Of a DNA stretch of 64,000 nt, positions 52,315 through 61,478 are shown piece after piece. Position 1 is the first letter of the stretch; each line of letters opens with the position of its first letter. This stretch comes from Bog-756 sp963813525 (GTDB lineage Bacteria > Actinomycetota > Acidimicrobiia > Acidimicrobiales > RAAP-2). The translations under genes and the position numbers were made by a program. The notes beneath the pieces were generated by a model that worked only from the letters and a program-made list of their open reading frames with translations, did no database searches and was not told the DNA's origin. The DNA lies in NCBI GenBank assembly GCA_963813525.1, contig CAWEZI010000005.1, positions 434,001-498,000 of the forward strand, written 5' to 3'.

Positions 52315-53249
52315 TCACGGCTCCAGCACCACCCGGATGCTGGCGGCGGACCGGGTGCCGGCGATGCGGAACGCCTCGACGGCCTCTCCGAGGGGGAAAC
52401 GATGGGTGATGAGCGTGCGGGCGATGTCCGGGTCGTCGGCCAGCATGGCCGCGGCATCCTCCATCTCCCGCCTGCCGTCGTGCGCGCAGTAGCCGAGCGA
52501 CGGCACCAGGCGGCCCTCCTTCATGAACAGCGAGGACCAGTTGATCTCCACGTTGCCCATGTGCACGCCGACCACCACGACGGTGCCGCCGGGGGCGACC
52601 AGCTCGAGCGACCGCGCCAGGCTCTCGGCCGTTCCGGCTGCCTCGATCACCACGTCGTAAATTCCTTCCGTTCCGATCCGGGCGCCGAGCCGCTCGCCGG
52701 CCTCTCGCTGATGCGGGTGTCGCGCCTCCAGATCGACGGTCACCGCGCCCTGCCGACGAGCGCCGGGACGGCCAGGAGCCCCAGAGCGCCCGCCCCGACG
52801 ACGGCAACCGTGGTATCCGGTCCGACAGCGCCGAGTCTCAGCGCATGCCACGAGACGGAGGCCGGTTCGACGAGCGACGCGTCGCCCACGCCCAGTCCGG
52901 GCGGGAGCGGGACCAGTCGTGCTGCCGGTGCGCGGAAGTGCTCGGCCATGCCGCCGTCGGCGCTGACACCCAGAGCACGCTGGGCGTGGGTCGGGCACAG
53001 GTTGTAGGCACCGCGCTGGCACTGCTCGCAGTCCATGCACCCGTAAATGGCCTCGACGGCCACCGGGGTGCCGTCCTCCAGGTGACCGGCCAGCTCGTGG
53101 CCGAGGATGGCGCGGCTACCGAACTGGATGTAACCGAGGTCGGAGGCGCAGATGCTGGCCGATGCGATCTGAACCAGTTCGCCGCTACCCGGGGGCTCGT
53201 CGAGGTCGACCACGGCCACCCCACCCTCGATGCTCCGCACTGCCTTCAT
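52315..53249 (-). pseudogene. Zinc-containing alcohol dehydrogenase (MDR), frameshifted
   Basis: The N-terminal part (from ATG 53249, ribosome site AGGAGGG) reads as a zinc MDR dehydrogenase: catalytic-site C in SICASDLG, GHELAGH, and the structural-zinc cysteines GCMDCEQCQRGAYNLC, then the nucleotide-binding GAGALGLLAVPALVG. It then hits TGA, but the expected continuation (AVTVDLEARHPHQREAGERL ... to VRVVLEP) is in the next frame down to 52315. One G missing in the GGG run at 52748-52750 explains this. It may be a sequence error rather than a true pseudogene; if real, the enzyme is dead. The neighbours are P450 and TetR, so it would oxidise an alcohol product. Confidence 0.85.
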
Positions 53250-53294
53250 GGCGGCCTACCCTCCTGTCATTGCTGGGCGATCGCACAACAATGC

Positions 53295-53313
53295 TGCGCA
53301 ACTGCCTAGCACA
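53295..53313. promoter_or_regulatory. Operator-like site copy 2 (ADH/TetR)
   Basis: TGCGCAACTGCCTAGCACA, nearly the same as copy 1. It lies in the divergent gap, 46-64 bp before the ADH and 31-49 bp before the TetR start. Confidence 0.65.
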
Positions 53314-53343
53314 GTGGTCCTGTTGCTATGGCAAGGTGTCGTC

Positions 53344-53934
53344 GTGACCCCAACCTCGACCCGCCGCATCGGAGCCGAGGATTCGAAGACCCGGGCCCAG
53401 TTGCTGGACGCCGCCGAGCTGCTCCTCCTCGAGGAGGGCTATGCCGCGGTCACGTCGAGACGGGTGGCGGCCAGAGCCGGCCTCAAGCCGCAGCTGGTCC
53501 ACTACTACTTCCGGACCATGGATGACCTCTTCCTCGAGGTCTTCCGGCGCAGGGCCGAGGAGAACGTGGTCCGTATCGAGCGGACCATCGCCGCCGACGG
53601 CTCGCTCCGGGCGCTGTGGCAACTGAACGACGACCCCGGTGCGGCCCGATTCAATATCGAGTTCGTGGCCCTGGCCAATCACCGCAAGGCGATCCGTACC
53701 GAGATCGCACGCTACGCCGAGCGGTTCCGGGCCGCTCAGCTGGAGGCGGTGACGGCTGCCCTGCGCACACTGGGCGTGGCCGAAGACGATCTTCCACCCA
53801 TTGTGGCGCTGCTCATGATCACCGGCCTGTCCCAGGTCCTGGCCCTCGAGGACGCGCTGGGCGTCACCGCCGGTCACGACACCACCCGTGCCTTCGTCGA
53901 GCGGACCATCGCCCGGGTCGACCGGGGTCCGTAG
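53344..53934 (+). CDS. TetR family regulator of the P450/ADH genes
   Basis: Predicted 196-residue repressor. The HTH is at about residues 15-55 (QLLDAAELLLLEEGYAAVTSRRVAARAGLKPQLVHYYF). GTG 53344 is chosen; the open frame upstream is not supported by a ribosome site. It is divergent from the ADH gene and has an operator-like site 31-49 bp upstream that recurs before the P450 gene. This suggests the TetR controls itself, ADH and P450 together. Its ligand is probably the P450 substrate or a product. Confidence 0.85.
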   Translation: MTPTSTRRIGAEDSKTRAQLLDAAELLLLEEGYAAVTSRRVAARAGLKPQLVHYYFRTMDDLFLEVFRRRAEENVVRIERTIAADGSLRALWQLNDDPGAARFNIEFVALANHRKAIRTEIARYAERFRAAQLEAVTAALRTLGVAEDDLPPIVALLMITGLSQVLALEDALGVTAGHDTTRAFVERTIARVDRGP

Positions 53935-54015
53935 TCGAGCGCTGTTCGCGTCGGTGTGGTACCGGTCTGGGTGCTCCCGGACCGACGTCGTCGATCGGGT
54001 CGGGAACCACCGTCT

Positions 54016-54720
54016 TCAGCGCCGGGGGACCGGGGGAATGGCCGCATCGATGCAGAATTGTGCGATCGCCCGGAGCTCGGGGCGGGTGGGTCGGGCGCCG
54101 GCCCAGAGATAGTCCGCCACCTTTCCGAGGGTGGCGTGAGCCACCAGCGAGGCATCGATTTCGGGGGCGCGGCTCCCGAGGGCAGTGAAGGGCTCGAGCA
54201 GCAGGGCGCCCAAGGGAATGCTGGCATTGTGACGTCCAGCCGATACACCGATGCCGATGCCGCTCCCGTTCCAGAGGACGGCCAACGTTGTGGCCGCCAC
54301 CTGCCCGCGCGTTTGGGACAACATCCCCTCCACCCAGCAACGCACCTTGTCCTCCGGTGCGGCCACCTTCTGCATCTGGTGCGAGATGTAGCTGGCCAGG
54401 CGCTCGGTGCCGTCTTCGAGCAGGGCAATGATCAATGCGTCCTTCGAAGGAAAGTGTCGGTAGAACGTGTCGTTGGACACGCCGGCGGCGGCGACGATGT
54501 CAGCCACCCGAACCCGGGCGGAAGTGCCCATGTCGCCGATCACGGTCAGCGCCGCGTCCAGCAGCCCCCTCACCTCATCGGTGTAGTCGGCCCCACGCTT
54601 GGCCAGCGTGTGAGCGGCGATGCGAGCGGCAACGTCGCCCTGGGCACCATCGATGTTTTCCGGCACGAGAACTAGATGTTTCCACCGCCGCCAGGGGGGC
54701 GCAACGGGGTCGGCGATCAT
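54016..54720 (-). CDS. TetR family regulator of the ACAD/kinase pair
   Basis: Predicted 234-residue repressor. ATG 54720 is chosen over more distant starts. The first 40 residues are a variable N-terminal arm; the HTH is near residues 50-95 (ARVRVADIVAAAGVSNDTFYRHFPSKDALIIAL). It is divergent from the acyl-CoA dehydrogenase gene with a 170-bp gap, which has a palindrome at 54841. It probably represses the ACAD-kinase operon in response to an acyl-CoA or fatty acid, as for other TetR/FadR-type regulators; this is inference. Confidence 0.8.
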   Translation of the reverse strand: MIADPVAPPWRRWKHLVLVPENIDGAQGDVAARIAAHTLAKRGADYTDEVRGLLDAALTVIGDMGTSARVRVADIVAAAGVSNDTFYRHFPSKDALIIALLEDGTERLASYISHQMQKVAAPEDKVRCWVEGMLSQTRGQVAATTLAVLWNGSGIGIGVSAGRHNASIPLGALLLEPFTALGSRAPEIDASLVAHATLGKVADYLWAGARPTRPELRAIAQFCIDAAIPPVPRR

Positions 54721-54840
54721 CGGTGTCCTGCGCGACGACGGCTCCGTCTGCTCCCGTTTGAACCATCGGGCAGGTCGTAGGGTGGTCTTCCGGGTCGTGC
54801 GGGCGTCGTCTCGCACCGCCCCGCTTCCGGTCAGGAATTG

Positions 54841-54858
54841 TCTTCTTGTCCAGAAGAA
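54841..54858. promoter_or_regulatory. Operator-like palindrome before ACAD
   Basis: TCTTCTTGTCCAGAAGAA: arms TCTTC and GAAGA with an inner TTGTCCA, 33 bp before the ACAD start at 54891. Likely TetR site or part of the promoter. Confidence 0.45.
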
Positions 54859-54890
54859 CAGTATTCTTGGGCGACCGGAGAGGAGCCACG

Positions 54891-56192
54891 ATGGCATGGG
54901 ATTTCGAGACCGATCCTGAGTACCAGGAGAAGCTGGACTGGGCCAGCCAGTTCGTGCGCCAAGAAGTCGAACCGCTGGATTACCTCTTTCCCCACCAGCA
55001 GTTCGTTCCCATGACCGCGGGCCAGAGAAAGATCATCGACCCGCTGAAGGACGAGGTGCGCCGTCAGGGGCTGTGGGCCACTCACCTGGGCCCCGAACTC
55101 GGGGGCCAGGGCTTCGGCCAGTTGAAGCTGGCCTTGCTCAACGAGATCCTCGGCCGTTCGCCGTGGGCCTCCACCGTTTTCGGCACGCAGGCACCGGATA
55201 CCGGCAACGCCGAGATCATCGCCCACTACGGCACACCCGAGCAGAAGGAGCGCTACCTCCAGCCGCTGCTCGACGGGGAGATGTTCTCCACGTTCTCGAT
55301 GACCGAGCCCCACGCCGGTGCCGACCCGACCATGTTCACCACCCAGGCGGTCAGAGACGGGGACGAATGGGTCATCAACGGCTGGAAGTACTTCTCCTCC
55401 AACGCCAAGACGGCATCGTTCCTCATCGTGATGGCCGTCACCAATCCTGACATAAGCCCCTACCAGGGGATGTCGATGTTCCTGGTGCCGTCGGACACCC
55501 CCGGGGTCAACATCGTCCGGAACGTGGGTCTGCCCGGGGAGCCCCTCAACGAGGGCTTCCACGCCCTCATCCACTACGAGGATGTGCGGGTACCCGCTGA
55601 CGCCCTGCTCGGCGGGGAGGGTCTCGCCTTTGTCATCGCCCAGACCCGTCTCGGAGGCGGACGGGTCCACCATGCCATGCGGACCATCGGGATGGCTCAA
55701 AAGGCGTTGGACATGATGTGCGAGCGGGCCCTCAGTCGGGAGACCCAAGGGAGCATCCTGGCCGAAAAGCAATTCGTGCAGGGTTACATCGCCGACTCGT
55801 ACGCCCAGCTGGCCCAGTTCCGGCTCTTCGTGCTCTTCACCGCGTGGGAGATCGACAAGTACAACGACTACAAACGGGTCCGCAAGGACATCGCCACGGC
55901 CAAGGTGGTCATGCCCGGGGTGCTCCACGACATTGCCTGGCGGGCCATGCAGCTGCATGGGGCGTTGGGGACGACCAACGAGATGCCCTTCCCCATGATG
56001 ATCAACGCCGCGGCCATCATGGGCATCGCCGACGGGCCCACCGAGGTCCACAAGCTGACGGTGGCCCGACAGGTCCTACGCGATTACCAGCCGGCCGACG
56101 GCATGTGGCCGTCGGAGTGGATCCCCGGGAAGCTGGAGGCGGCCAAGGCCAAGTTCGCCGAGTACATGGAGCTGGAGGAAGGGAACCTGTGA
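54891..56192 (+). CDS. Acyl-CoA dehydrogenase family protein (ACAD10/11-like)
   Basis: Predicted 433-residue FAD-dependent acyl-CoA dehydrogenase. The middle-domain FAD-site sequence MFSTFSMTEPHAGADP (about 138-153) and the C-terminal block WRAMQLHGALGTTNEMPF near 360 are typical. The sequence style and its neighbour suggest the ACAD10/ACAD11 branch, which acts on hydroxyacyl-CoA after phosphorylation. ATG 54891 has GGAGAGGAG just upstream. The kinase gene overlaps its stop by 4 bp (GTGA), so the two are translated together. Confidence 0.9.
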   Translation: MAWDFETDPEYQEKLDWASQFVRQEVEPLDYLFPHQQFVPMTAGQRKIIDPLKDEVRRQGLWATHLGPELGGQGFGQLKLALLNEILGRSPWASTVFGTQAPDTGNAEIIAHYGTPEQKERYLQPLLDGEMFSTFSMTEPHAGADPTMFTTQAVRDGDEWVINGWKYFSSNAKTASFLIVMAVTNPDISPYQGMSMFLVPSDTPGVNIVRNVGLPGEPLNEGFHALIHYEDVRVPADALLGGEGLAFVIAQTRLGGGRVHHAMRTIGMAQKALDMMCERALSRETQGSILAEKQFVQGYIADSYAQLAQFRLFVLFTAWEIDKYNDYKRVRKDIATAKVVMPGVLHDIAWRAMQLHGALGTTNEMPFPMMINAAAIMGIADGPTEVHKLTVARQVLRDYQPADGMWPSEWIPGKLEAAKAKFAEYMELEEGNL

Positions 56193-57208
56193 TCGACTTC
56201 GAGAGGCTGGCCACCTGGATGGACGGGCAGGGACTGCCGGGCCAGGGCGAGCCCATCGAGCACCGCATCCTGTCCGGTGGCGCCCAAAACGACATCTACC
56301 AAGTCCGCCGGGCGGAGACCAGCTGTGTGATCCGCATCCCGCCACCGGAGGCGCCGCCCGACCGTGATCAGGGCATCCTGCGCGAGTGGCGCATCGTAAA
56401 GGCGCTGGACGGGACCGAGGTGCCCCACACCGCCGCCGTGGCCGTGTGCGAGGACACCTCGGTGTTGGGACGGACCTTCTACCTGATGGGGTTCGTCGAC
56501 GGCTGGTCGCCGATGGGCCGCGACACCTGGCCGGCCCCCTTCGACACCGACCTGGGGGCCCGTGCCGGGCTCGGCTACCAGTTGGCCGAGGGAATCGCCC
56601 TGCTGTCCAAGGTCGATTGGCGGGCCCGGGGCCTCGAGGGACTGGGGCGTCCCGAGGGCTTCCATGAGCGCCAGGTCGACCGATGGACCTCGTTCTTCGA
56701 GAACGTCAAGATCCGGGAGCTCGACGGTTTCGACGTGGCCTCGGCCTGGCTGCGGTCGCATAGGCCGATCGACTACATCCCCGGCGTGATGCACGGCGAC
56801 TACCAGTTCGCCAATGTCATGTACAAGGATGGGGCGCCGGCCCAGCTGGCCGCCATCGTCGACTGGGAGATGGGCACGGTTGGGGACCCCAAGCTCGACC
56901 TGGGGTGGATGGTGCAGGGATGGCCCACCGACACCTCGTCAGCTGAGGCTTCCGAGTCCAGCTACGTGGACCTCCGGGGGATGCCCGACCGCCAGCAGGT
57001 GGTGGCCCGCTACGCCGAGGTATCCGGCCGGCAGGTCGACGACATCGACTACTACGTGATCCTGGCCAAGTGGAAGCTGGCCATCGTGCTCGAAAGGGGC
57101 TTCGCCCGGGCCGGCGACAATGACAAGCTTCTGGCCTTCGGGCCGATCGTGGTCAACACCATGAAGCAGGCCGCCGACCTGGCCGAGACCACCGACTACG
57201 GCCGCTGA
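56189..57208 (+). CDS. APH-fold phosphotransferase, probable hydroxyacyl-CoA kinase
   Basis: Predicted 339-residue kinase of the aminoglycoside phosphotransferase/choline kinase-like fold. The catalytic loop MHGDYQFANV (H202-G203-D204, N209) and the metal loop VDWEMGTVGDP (D225) are intact. The gene overlaps the acyl-CoA dehydrogenase gene. In human ACAD10/11 the same two domains are fused, and in Pseudomonas LvaA with LvaC an APH-type kinase works with an ACAD to process 4-hydroxyacyl-CoA. The same job is inferred here. Its 3' end overlaps the convergent TetR gene by 13 bp. Confidence 0.85.
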   Translation: MIDFERLATWMDGQGLPGQGEPIEHRILSGGAQNDIYQVRRAETSCVIRIPPPEAPPDRDQGILREWRIVKALDGTEVPHTAAVAVCEDTSVLGRTFYLMGFVDGWSPMGRDTWPAPFDTDLGARAGLGYQLAEGIALLSKVDWRARGLEGLGRPEGFHERQVDRWTSFFENVKIRELDGFDVASAWLRSHRPIDYIPGVMHGDYQFANVMYKDGAPAQLAAIVDWEMGTVGDPKLDLGWMVQGWPTDTSSAEASESSYVDLRGMPDRQQVVARYAEVSGRQVDDIDYYVILAKWKLAIVLERGFARAGDNDKLLAFGPIVVNTMKQAADLAETTDYGR

Positions 57209-57819
57209 TCCCCGCGGTGGGGACGGCGTCCGGCTCGGATCGCCTCCTCGACCAGCTCGATGACCCAGGCGATACCGGCTGCGGCTCGGTCGTGGTCGAG
57301 GTGCCAGTCGACGGCCAGACGTTCGTAGGCCGCCACGCTCCAGAGCACGTCGAGCATGGCCGCCGCCACCCGGCGATCGGCATCTGACCATGCCGGGGTG
57401 TGGCCCTTCACCGTCCGAAGCAGCGCATCCCGTTGTCGTCGGCCCGCCTCCTCCAGGGTCGAATCCAGGGATGGCCGCCGCTCGATGGGGTGCGCGGAGA
57501 CGCTGGCAAAGATCCGGCCGGAAATGCTGGCGATCTGGCCCAGCTCCATGCGGTCGAGGTCGACGCCGGCTTCCCGCTCGAGCTGACGCATGACCGCATC
57601 CTTGAGCCCCCGCTCGGTACCGAAGTTGCGGTAGACGGTGCTCTCGCTGACGCCGGCATGATCGGCCACCGCTCGGATGGTCAGCCCTCGCCAGTCCCTG
57701 ATCGCCGTCTTGCGGAGAAGATCGCAGCCGGCGGAGACGATCCGGATCCGGGTCTCGCTCGCCTGTCGGCGTCGCCGCGAATTGTCGTAGGTCCGGGTTA
57801 ACCCGGCTGAACCGATCAC
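57196..57819 (-). CDS. TetR family regulator
   Basis: Predicted 207-residue repressor. The N-terminal part is basic (NSRRRRQASETRIRIV) and the HTH is near 45-75 (AVADHAGVSESTVYRNFGTERGLKDAV). The GTG at 57819 has no clear ribosome site. It lies 13 bp upstream of the SDR gene on the same strand? In fact the SDR ends at 57833, so the TetR is downstream of the SDR and probably in its transcript. It ends convergently into the kinase gene. Confidence 0.8.
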   Translation of the reverse strand: MIGSAGLTRTYDNSRRRRQASETRIRIVSAGCDLLRKTAIRDWRGLTIRAVADHAGVSESTVYRNFGTERGLKDAVMRQLEREAGVDLDRMELGQIASISGRIFASVSAHPIERRPSLDSTLEEAGRRQRDALLRTVKGHTPAWSDADRRVAAAMLDVLWSVAAYERLAVDWHLDHDRAAAGIAWVIELVEEAIRAGRRPHRGDQRP

Positions 57820-57832
57820 CGTCGGCGCCCGG

Positions 57833-58573
57833 CTAGGCCAGTTTGGCGGTCCAACCGCCGTCCACCGGGATGGTGGCTCCGGTCACGAACGACGCCCGGT
57901 CAGAGGCCAGGAAGGCGCCGACCTCGGCCACCTCGTGGGGCAGGCCGGCCCGGTTGAGAGCCGCCTTGGCCGCGATGTCCGGTATGAAGTCCTCGGCCCC
58001 CACCGACATGATCTCGGTGATGATGAACCCCGGGCAGATGACATTGACTCGGATCCCCTGGGCGCCGTATTCGATGGCGGCGCATTTGGACGCACCGATG
58101 ATCCCGTGCTTGGCCGCCGAATAGACGCTCACGCCCGCAGTCCCGTTGATGCCCCCGATCGACGACCAGTTGATGATGGAGCCGCCGCCAGTGGGGAGCA
58201 TGGTGCGGATGCCGTGCTTCATCCCGTGGAAGACGCCGCGCAGATCCACGTCCATGAGCTTGTCGTAGAGCTCCATGTCGAGGTCGGCCAGCATGCAGCC
58301 GTCGGCCACGCCGGCCACGTTGAGGACGGCGTCCACCCGGCCGAAATTCTTGACGGCGGTTGCCATGAGGGCCTCGACCTCATCCTCCTTGGTGACGTCG
58401 CAATGGACCGGCAGGACGTCACCACCCACCTCCTCGGCGGTGGTCTGCTCGGCCCCGCTGATGTCGGCGGCCACCACCTTGGCTCCTTCCCGGATGAACA
58501 CCCTGACCGACGCTTTGGCCATGCCCGAGCCCGCTCCGGTGATGACGGCAACCTTGTTGTCCAACTCGCCCAT
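57833..58573 (-). CDS. Short-chain dehydrogenase/reductase (SDR)
   Basis: Predicted 246-residue NAD(P)-dependent oxidoreductase of the classical SDR family. The cofactor motif TGAGSGMA is at 12-19, where the last glycine of TGxxxGxG is alanine. The catalytic set is S138, Y151 and K155 (YSAAKHG). The strand 2 end reads VVAADISG, so NAD is somewhat favoured. ATG 58573 has GGGGAGG upstream. It may oxidise a hydroxyl group of the pathway intermediate. The TetR gene follows 13 bp downstream. Confidence 0.9.
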   Translation of the reverse strand: MGELDNKVAVITGAGSGMAKASVRVFIREGAKVVAADISGAEQTTAEEVGGDVLPVHCDVTKEDEVEALMATAVKNFGRVDAVLNVAGVADGCMLADLDMELYDKLMDVDLRGVFHGMKHGIRTMLPTGGGSIINWSSIGGINGTAGVSVYSAAKHGIIGASKCAAIEYGAQGIRVNVICPGFIITEIMSVGAEDFIPDIAAKAALNRAGLPHEVAEVGAFLASDRASFVTGATIPVDGGWTAKLA

Positions 58574-58989
58574 TGCCCTCCCCCTCTTTCTTCCTTGGGT
58601 CTCTGTTTTGGATGATTGGCGGATCACCACGTGATCGCCGGGGTCACACCCCGGCCCTGCGCGATCCCGCCCGGTCGAGCCCACCAATATTGGTGAAAGT
58701 TGTATAGCACGAATAGGCGACCCGGATCCTGGCGTGGCTGAGCCATGGCATCGGGTCACCGGAACATCACATTGGAGGCCGTCGATGAGGCTTTGGCGCC
58801 GGCCCCACCGGCTCCGACAGATCTTCGTCCCATCTGTCGTCAGGGCAAGACGGCAGGCGATCCGCCCGTTTCACAACATCCGCCCCGTTGCTCACGAAGC
58901 ACACGCCTGTGGGTCCAGAAGAATGGACAGCCCGACGGCCCTCGGCTTGTCGGTTGTCACCCCCAGCCACGCTGTCTTAGCATTCGGTG
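58574..58989. other. Divergent SDR/aldolase regulatory region
   Basis: No gene in these 416 bp is supported, although open frames occur. Holds a 14-bp perfect palindrome at 58682-58695, a minus-strand TATACA at 58701-58706, and TAGCAT at 58978-58983 just before the aldolase start. Confidence 0.6.
58682..58695. promoter_or_regulatory. 14-bp perfect palindrome, likely SDR operator
   Basis: CACCAATATTGGTG, about 110 bp before the SDR start and just downstream of its likely -10 (TATACA on the minus strand). Confidence 0.55.
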
Positions 58990-59760
58990 ATGGTCTCCGA
59001 CCGCCTTCCGGCGCGGTTCCCGACATTCGACGACATCGGGGACGAGCGGCGACACCGTAAGCAGCGCCTGGCTGCCGCCTTCCGCCTGTTCGGACACTTC
59101 GGATTCGACGAAGGTGTGGCCGGTCACGTGACGGCGCGTGATCCCGAGCACGCCGACCACTTCTGGGTCAACCCGTTGGGGATGAACTTCAAACTCATCC
59201 GGGTGAAGGACCTCATCCTGGTCAACGACAGAGGCGAGGTGGTGGAGGGCAACTGGCCCGTCAACGCGGCGGCATTCGCCATCCATTCACAGGTCCATGC
59301 GGCTCGTCCCGACGTGGTGGCCGCCGCCCACGCCCATTCGATCTACGGCAGGGCGTGGTCATCGCTGCGCCGCCCCTTGGATCCCCTGACCCAGGACGCC
59401 TGCGCCTTTTACGGCGACCATTCGGTCTTCGACGACTACACCGGCGTGGTGTTGGACATCGAGGAGGGTAAGCGCATCGCCCACGCGCTCGGCGACCACA
59501 AGGCGGTCATCCTGTCGAACCACGGCCTGTTGACCGTCGGGCAGACGTCCGTCGACGAGGCGGCATGGTGGTTCATCACCATGGAGCGCACCTGCCAGGC
59601 GCAGTTGCTGGCCGAGGCGGCCGGTAGCCCCGTGCTCATCGACGCCCATCAAGCGGCGGAGACGGCGCCCATGGTCGGGCGGCCGATGGCTGGATGGCGC
59701 GCCTTTCAGCCGCTGTTCGAATGGATCGTGTCGGTCCAACCCGACCTGCTCGACGAGTAG
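58990..59760 (+). CDS. Class II aldolase/adducin family protein
   Basis: Predicted 256-residue cytosolic metal-dependent aldolase, decarboxylase or isomerase-type protein. Zinc ligands are probably H114 and H116 (AAHAHSIYG) and H178 (SNHGLL). The N-terminal RLAAAFRLFGHFGFDEGVAGHVTARDP is characteristic. ATG 58990 is preferred over GTG 58987 because TAGCAT is exactly 12 to 7 bp upstream, the spacing for a leaderless mRNA. It is probably a C-C lyase or metal-dependent hydrolase of the catabolic set; the substrate is unknown. Confidence 0.85.
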   Translation: MVSDRLPARFPTFDDIGDERRHRKQRLAAAFRLFGHFGFDEGVAGHVTARDPEHADHFWVNPLGMNFKLIRVKDLILVNDRGEVVEGNWPVNAAAFAIHSQVHAARPDVVAAAHAHSIYGRAWSSLRRPLDPLTQDACAFYGDHSVFDDYTGVVLDIEEGKRIAHALGDHKAVILSNHGLLTVGQTSVDEAAWWFITMERTCQAQLLAEAAGSPVLIDAHQAAETAPMVGRPMAGWRAFQPLFEWIVSVQPDLLDE

Positions 59761-59820
59761 GGGTCGTCTACCGGTCAGGGGCGACGGCGAGACCCCCGGC
59801 CCGATCCCTTCCCGGTCTGA

Positions 59821-60138
59821 TCAGGACCCTTCGCTGACGGCGGACCAGGTGTCACCGGGCACCTCGACGTTGATGATCTCCGGAGCTGCGGCCAGCCAGC
59901 GGGGCATCTCGGCCATGGCCGCCGCGAAGTGGGCCGACGTGACGTGGGCCTCTCCCGCCTCGGCATCGCGGTAGGCCTCTACGAGCACCCACAGGTTGGG
60001 GTCCTCGGCGCTCCGGTACCAGTCGTAGGAGATGTTGCCCGGCTCGGCCCGGGTGGCGGCCGTGAATTCCCCGACCAGCGCCGGCCACTCATCGGCGTAT
60101 TTGGCCCGCACCGGCTGTTTGACGACGATGAAGATCAT
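59821..60138 (-). CDS. Antibiotic biosynthesis monooxygenase (ABM)-like protein
   Basis: Predicted 105-residue small ferredoxin-like protein of the ABM/quinol monooxygenase family. It starts MIFIVVKQPVRAKYADEWPALVGEFTAATRAEPGNISYDWYRS, with the conserved central EPGNISYDWYRS and C-terminal AHVTSAHFAAAMAEMP, typical for cofactor-free oxygenation of quinols or heme-like compounds. ATG 60138 has CGGAGG 5 bp upstream. It is 40 bp downstream of the P450 gene on the same strand, so probably co-transcribed. Confidence 0.75.
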   Translation of the reverse strand: MIFIVVKQPVRAKYADEWPALVGEFTAATRAEPGNISYDWYRSAEDPNLWVLVEAYRDAEAGEAHVTSAHFAAAMAEMPRWLAAAPEIINVEVPGDTWSAVSEGS

Positions 60139-60178
60139 GCGGGCCTCCGTGACTCCGTTGGGAACGGCGTGCTCGCCA

Positions 60179-61478
60179 TCAGTCGGTCGACCCGGCTGCC
60201 GTCAACTCCAGGTTGAGCTGGGTCAGACCTCGGAGGATGTAGGTCGGGATGTACTGGTAGCGGCGGGAGTCGCCGGGGCCGTGGTGCTCCTCGGAGATGT
60301 CGATGGTCGTCGTCCGGTCGAGGAGCCGTTCGATGCTCACCCGGGTCTCCATCCGGGCTAGCGGCCCCCCCGGGCAGCTGTGCACGCCTCTCCCGAAGGC
60401 GAGGTGCTCGCGCGCATTGTCACGGTCGACCCGGAATTCGGTCCGGATCGGTGAAATGGCGGGGATCCCGGTTGGCGGCACCGTTGAGCACCATGACGGT
60501 CACCCCGGCCGGAATGTCGACCCCGGCGACGTTCGACGGTCGCCGGCTCAGCCGGAAGTCGCCCTTGACCGGTGCCTCGATCCGGAGCATCTCCTCCACG
60601 AAGTCGGGGATGAGGTCGCGGCGGTCCCGGAGCAGTTGCTGGAGGTCCGGTCGTTCGCCGATCAGCTGCAGAGAGCTACCCAGCAGGCGAACCGTCGTCT
60701 CCTGGCCGGCGGCGAAGAGGTTGGCGGCCACCCGGACCACGTCGATGACCTCGGGCAGCTCCCCGTCGGGGAAGGTGGTCGTGGCCAGCGCGGTGAGCAC
60801 GTCATGGCGCGGCTCCTTCCGCCGGTCCTCGACGTAGCGGCTGAACCTCTCGTAGAGCCATTCGAGCGGGCTGTGGGCCATCTCGTCGTGGGTGCTGCCC
60901 ACGGCGTCGGTACGGGGACGCCGGGCCAGGGCGTCACGGAACTCCTGGTGCTCATCTTCGGGTACCCCGAGGAGGTCGGCGATGACGAGCAGGGTGAAGG
61001 GATTGGCATAGTCGCCGATGAACTCGCAGGCGCCGCTGTCGATGAACTCGTCGATCTGACGGTCGGCGATCCGCCACATGAACTCCTCGTTCTCCTTCAG
61101 CCGCTTGGGTGTGAGCTGCCTCATGACCAGGTGGCGGTGGTCGTGGTGCTTTGGCGGGTCCATGGTGGTGATCTGATCACTGAACGGAAGCTCATGGCGG
61201 TGCTGGTCGATCAGCTCACTCACGTCGTCGTGACCTTCGAGCGGGACAGGAAAGCCGGGGAAGGGCCCGGTGACCGAGTTGCAGGAGGAGAAGGTGTCGG
61301 TATCGGTGTAGACGGCCCGGGCCTCGTCGTAGCCGGTGACCATGAACACGCCCTGTTGCGTCTCACGGTGCACCGGGCACTGCGAGCGTAGCCAGTCGAA
61401 GTACGGATAGGGATCGTCAACCAGTTCGTTGCCGCGGAAGAAGTCGATCGCCTCGAAATCGACGGAGGGGTCATCCAT
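60179..61478 (-). pseudogene. Cytochrome P450, second copy, frameshifted
   Basis: From ATG 61478 (ribosome site AAAGGA) the sequence is a P450 close to the one at 51 kb, with AAGQETTVRLL and EEMLRIEAPVKGDF. At about 60440 the frame breaks, and the heme part (FGRGVHSCPGG) continues in another frame to a stop at 60179. One extra G in GG at 60440-60441 explains it, so this is more likely a sequence error than decay. It overlaps the SnoaL-like gene by 8 bp and precedes the ABM gene by 40 bp. Confidence 0.85.

Noticed and set aside
52740..52760. Programmed frameshift in the ADH gene
   Set aside because: No slippery heptamer or stimulator is seen, and similar indels cluster nearby, so error is simpler.
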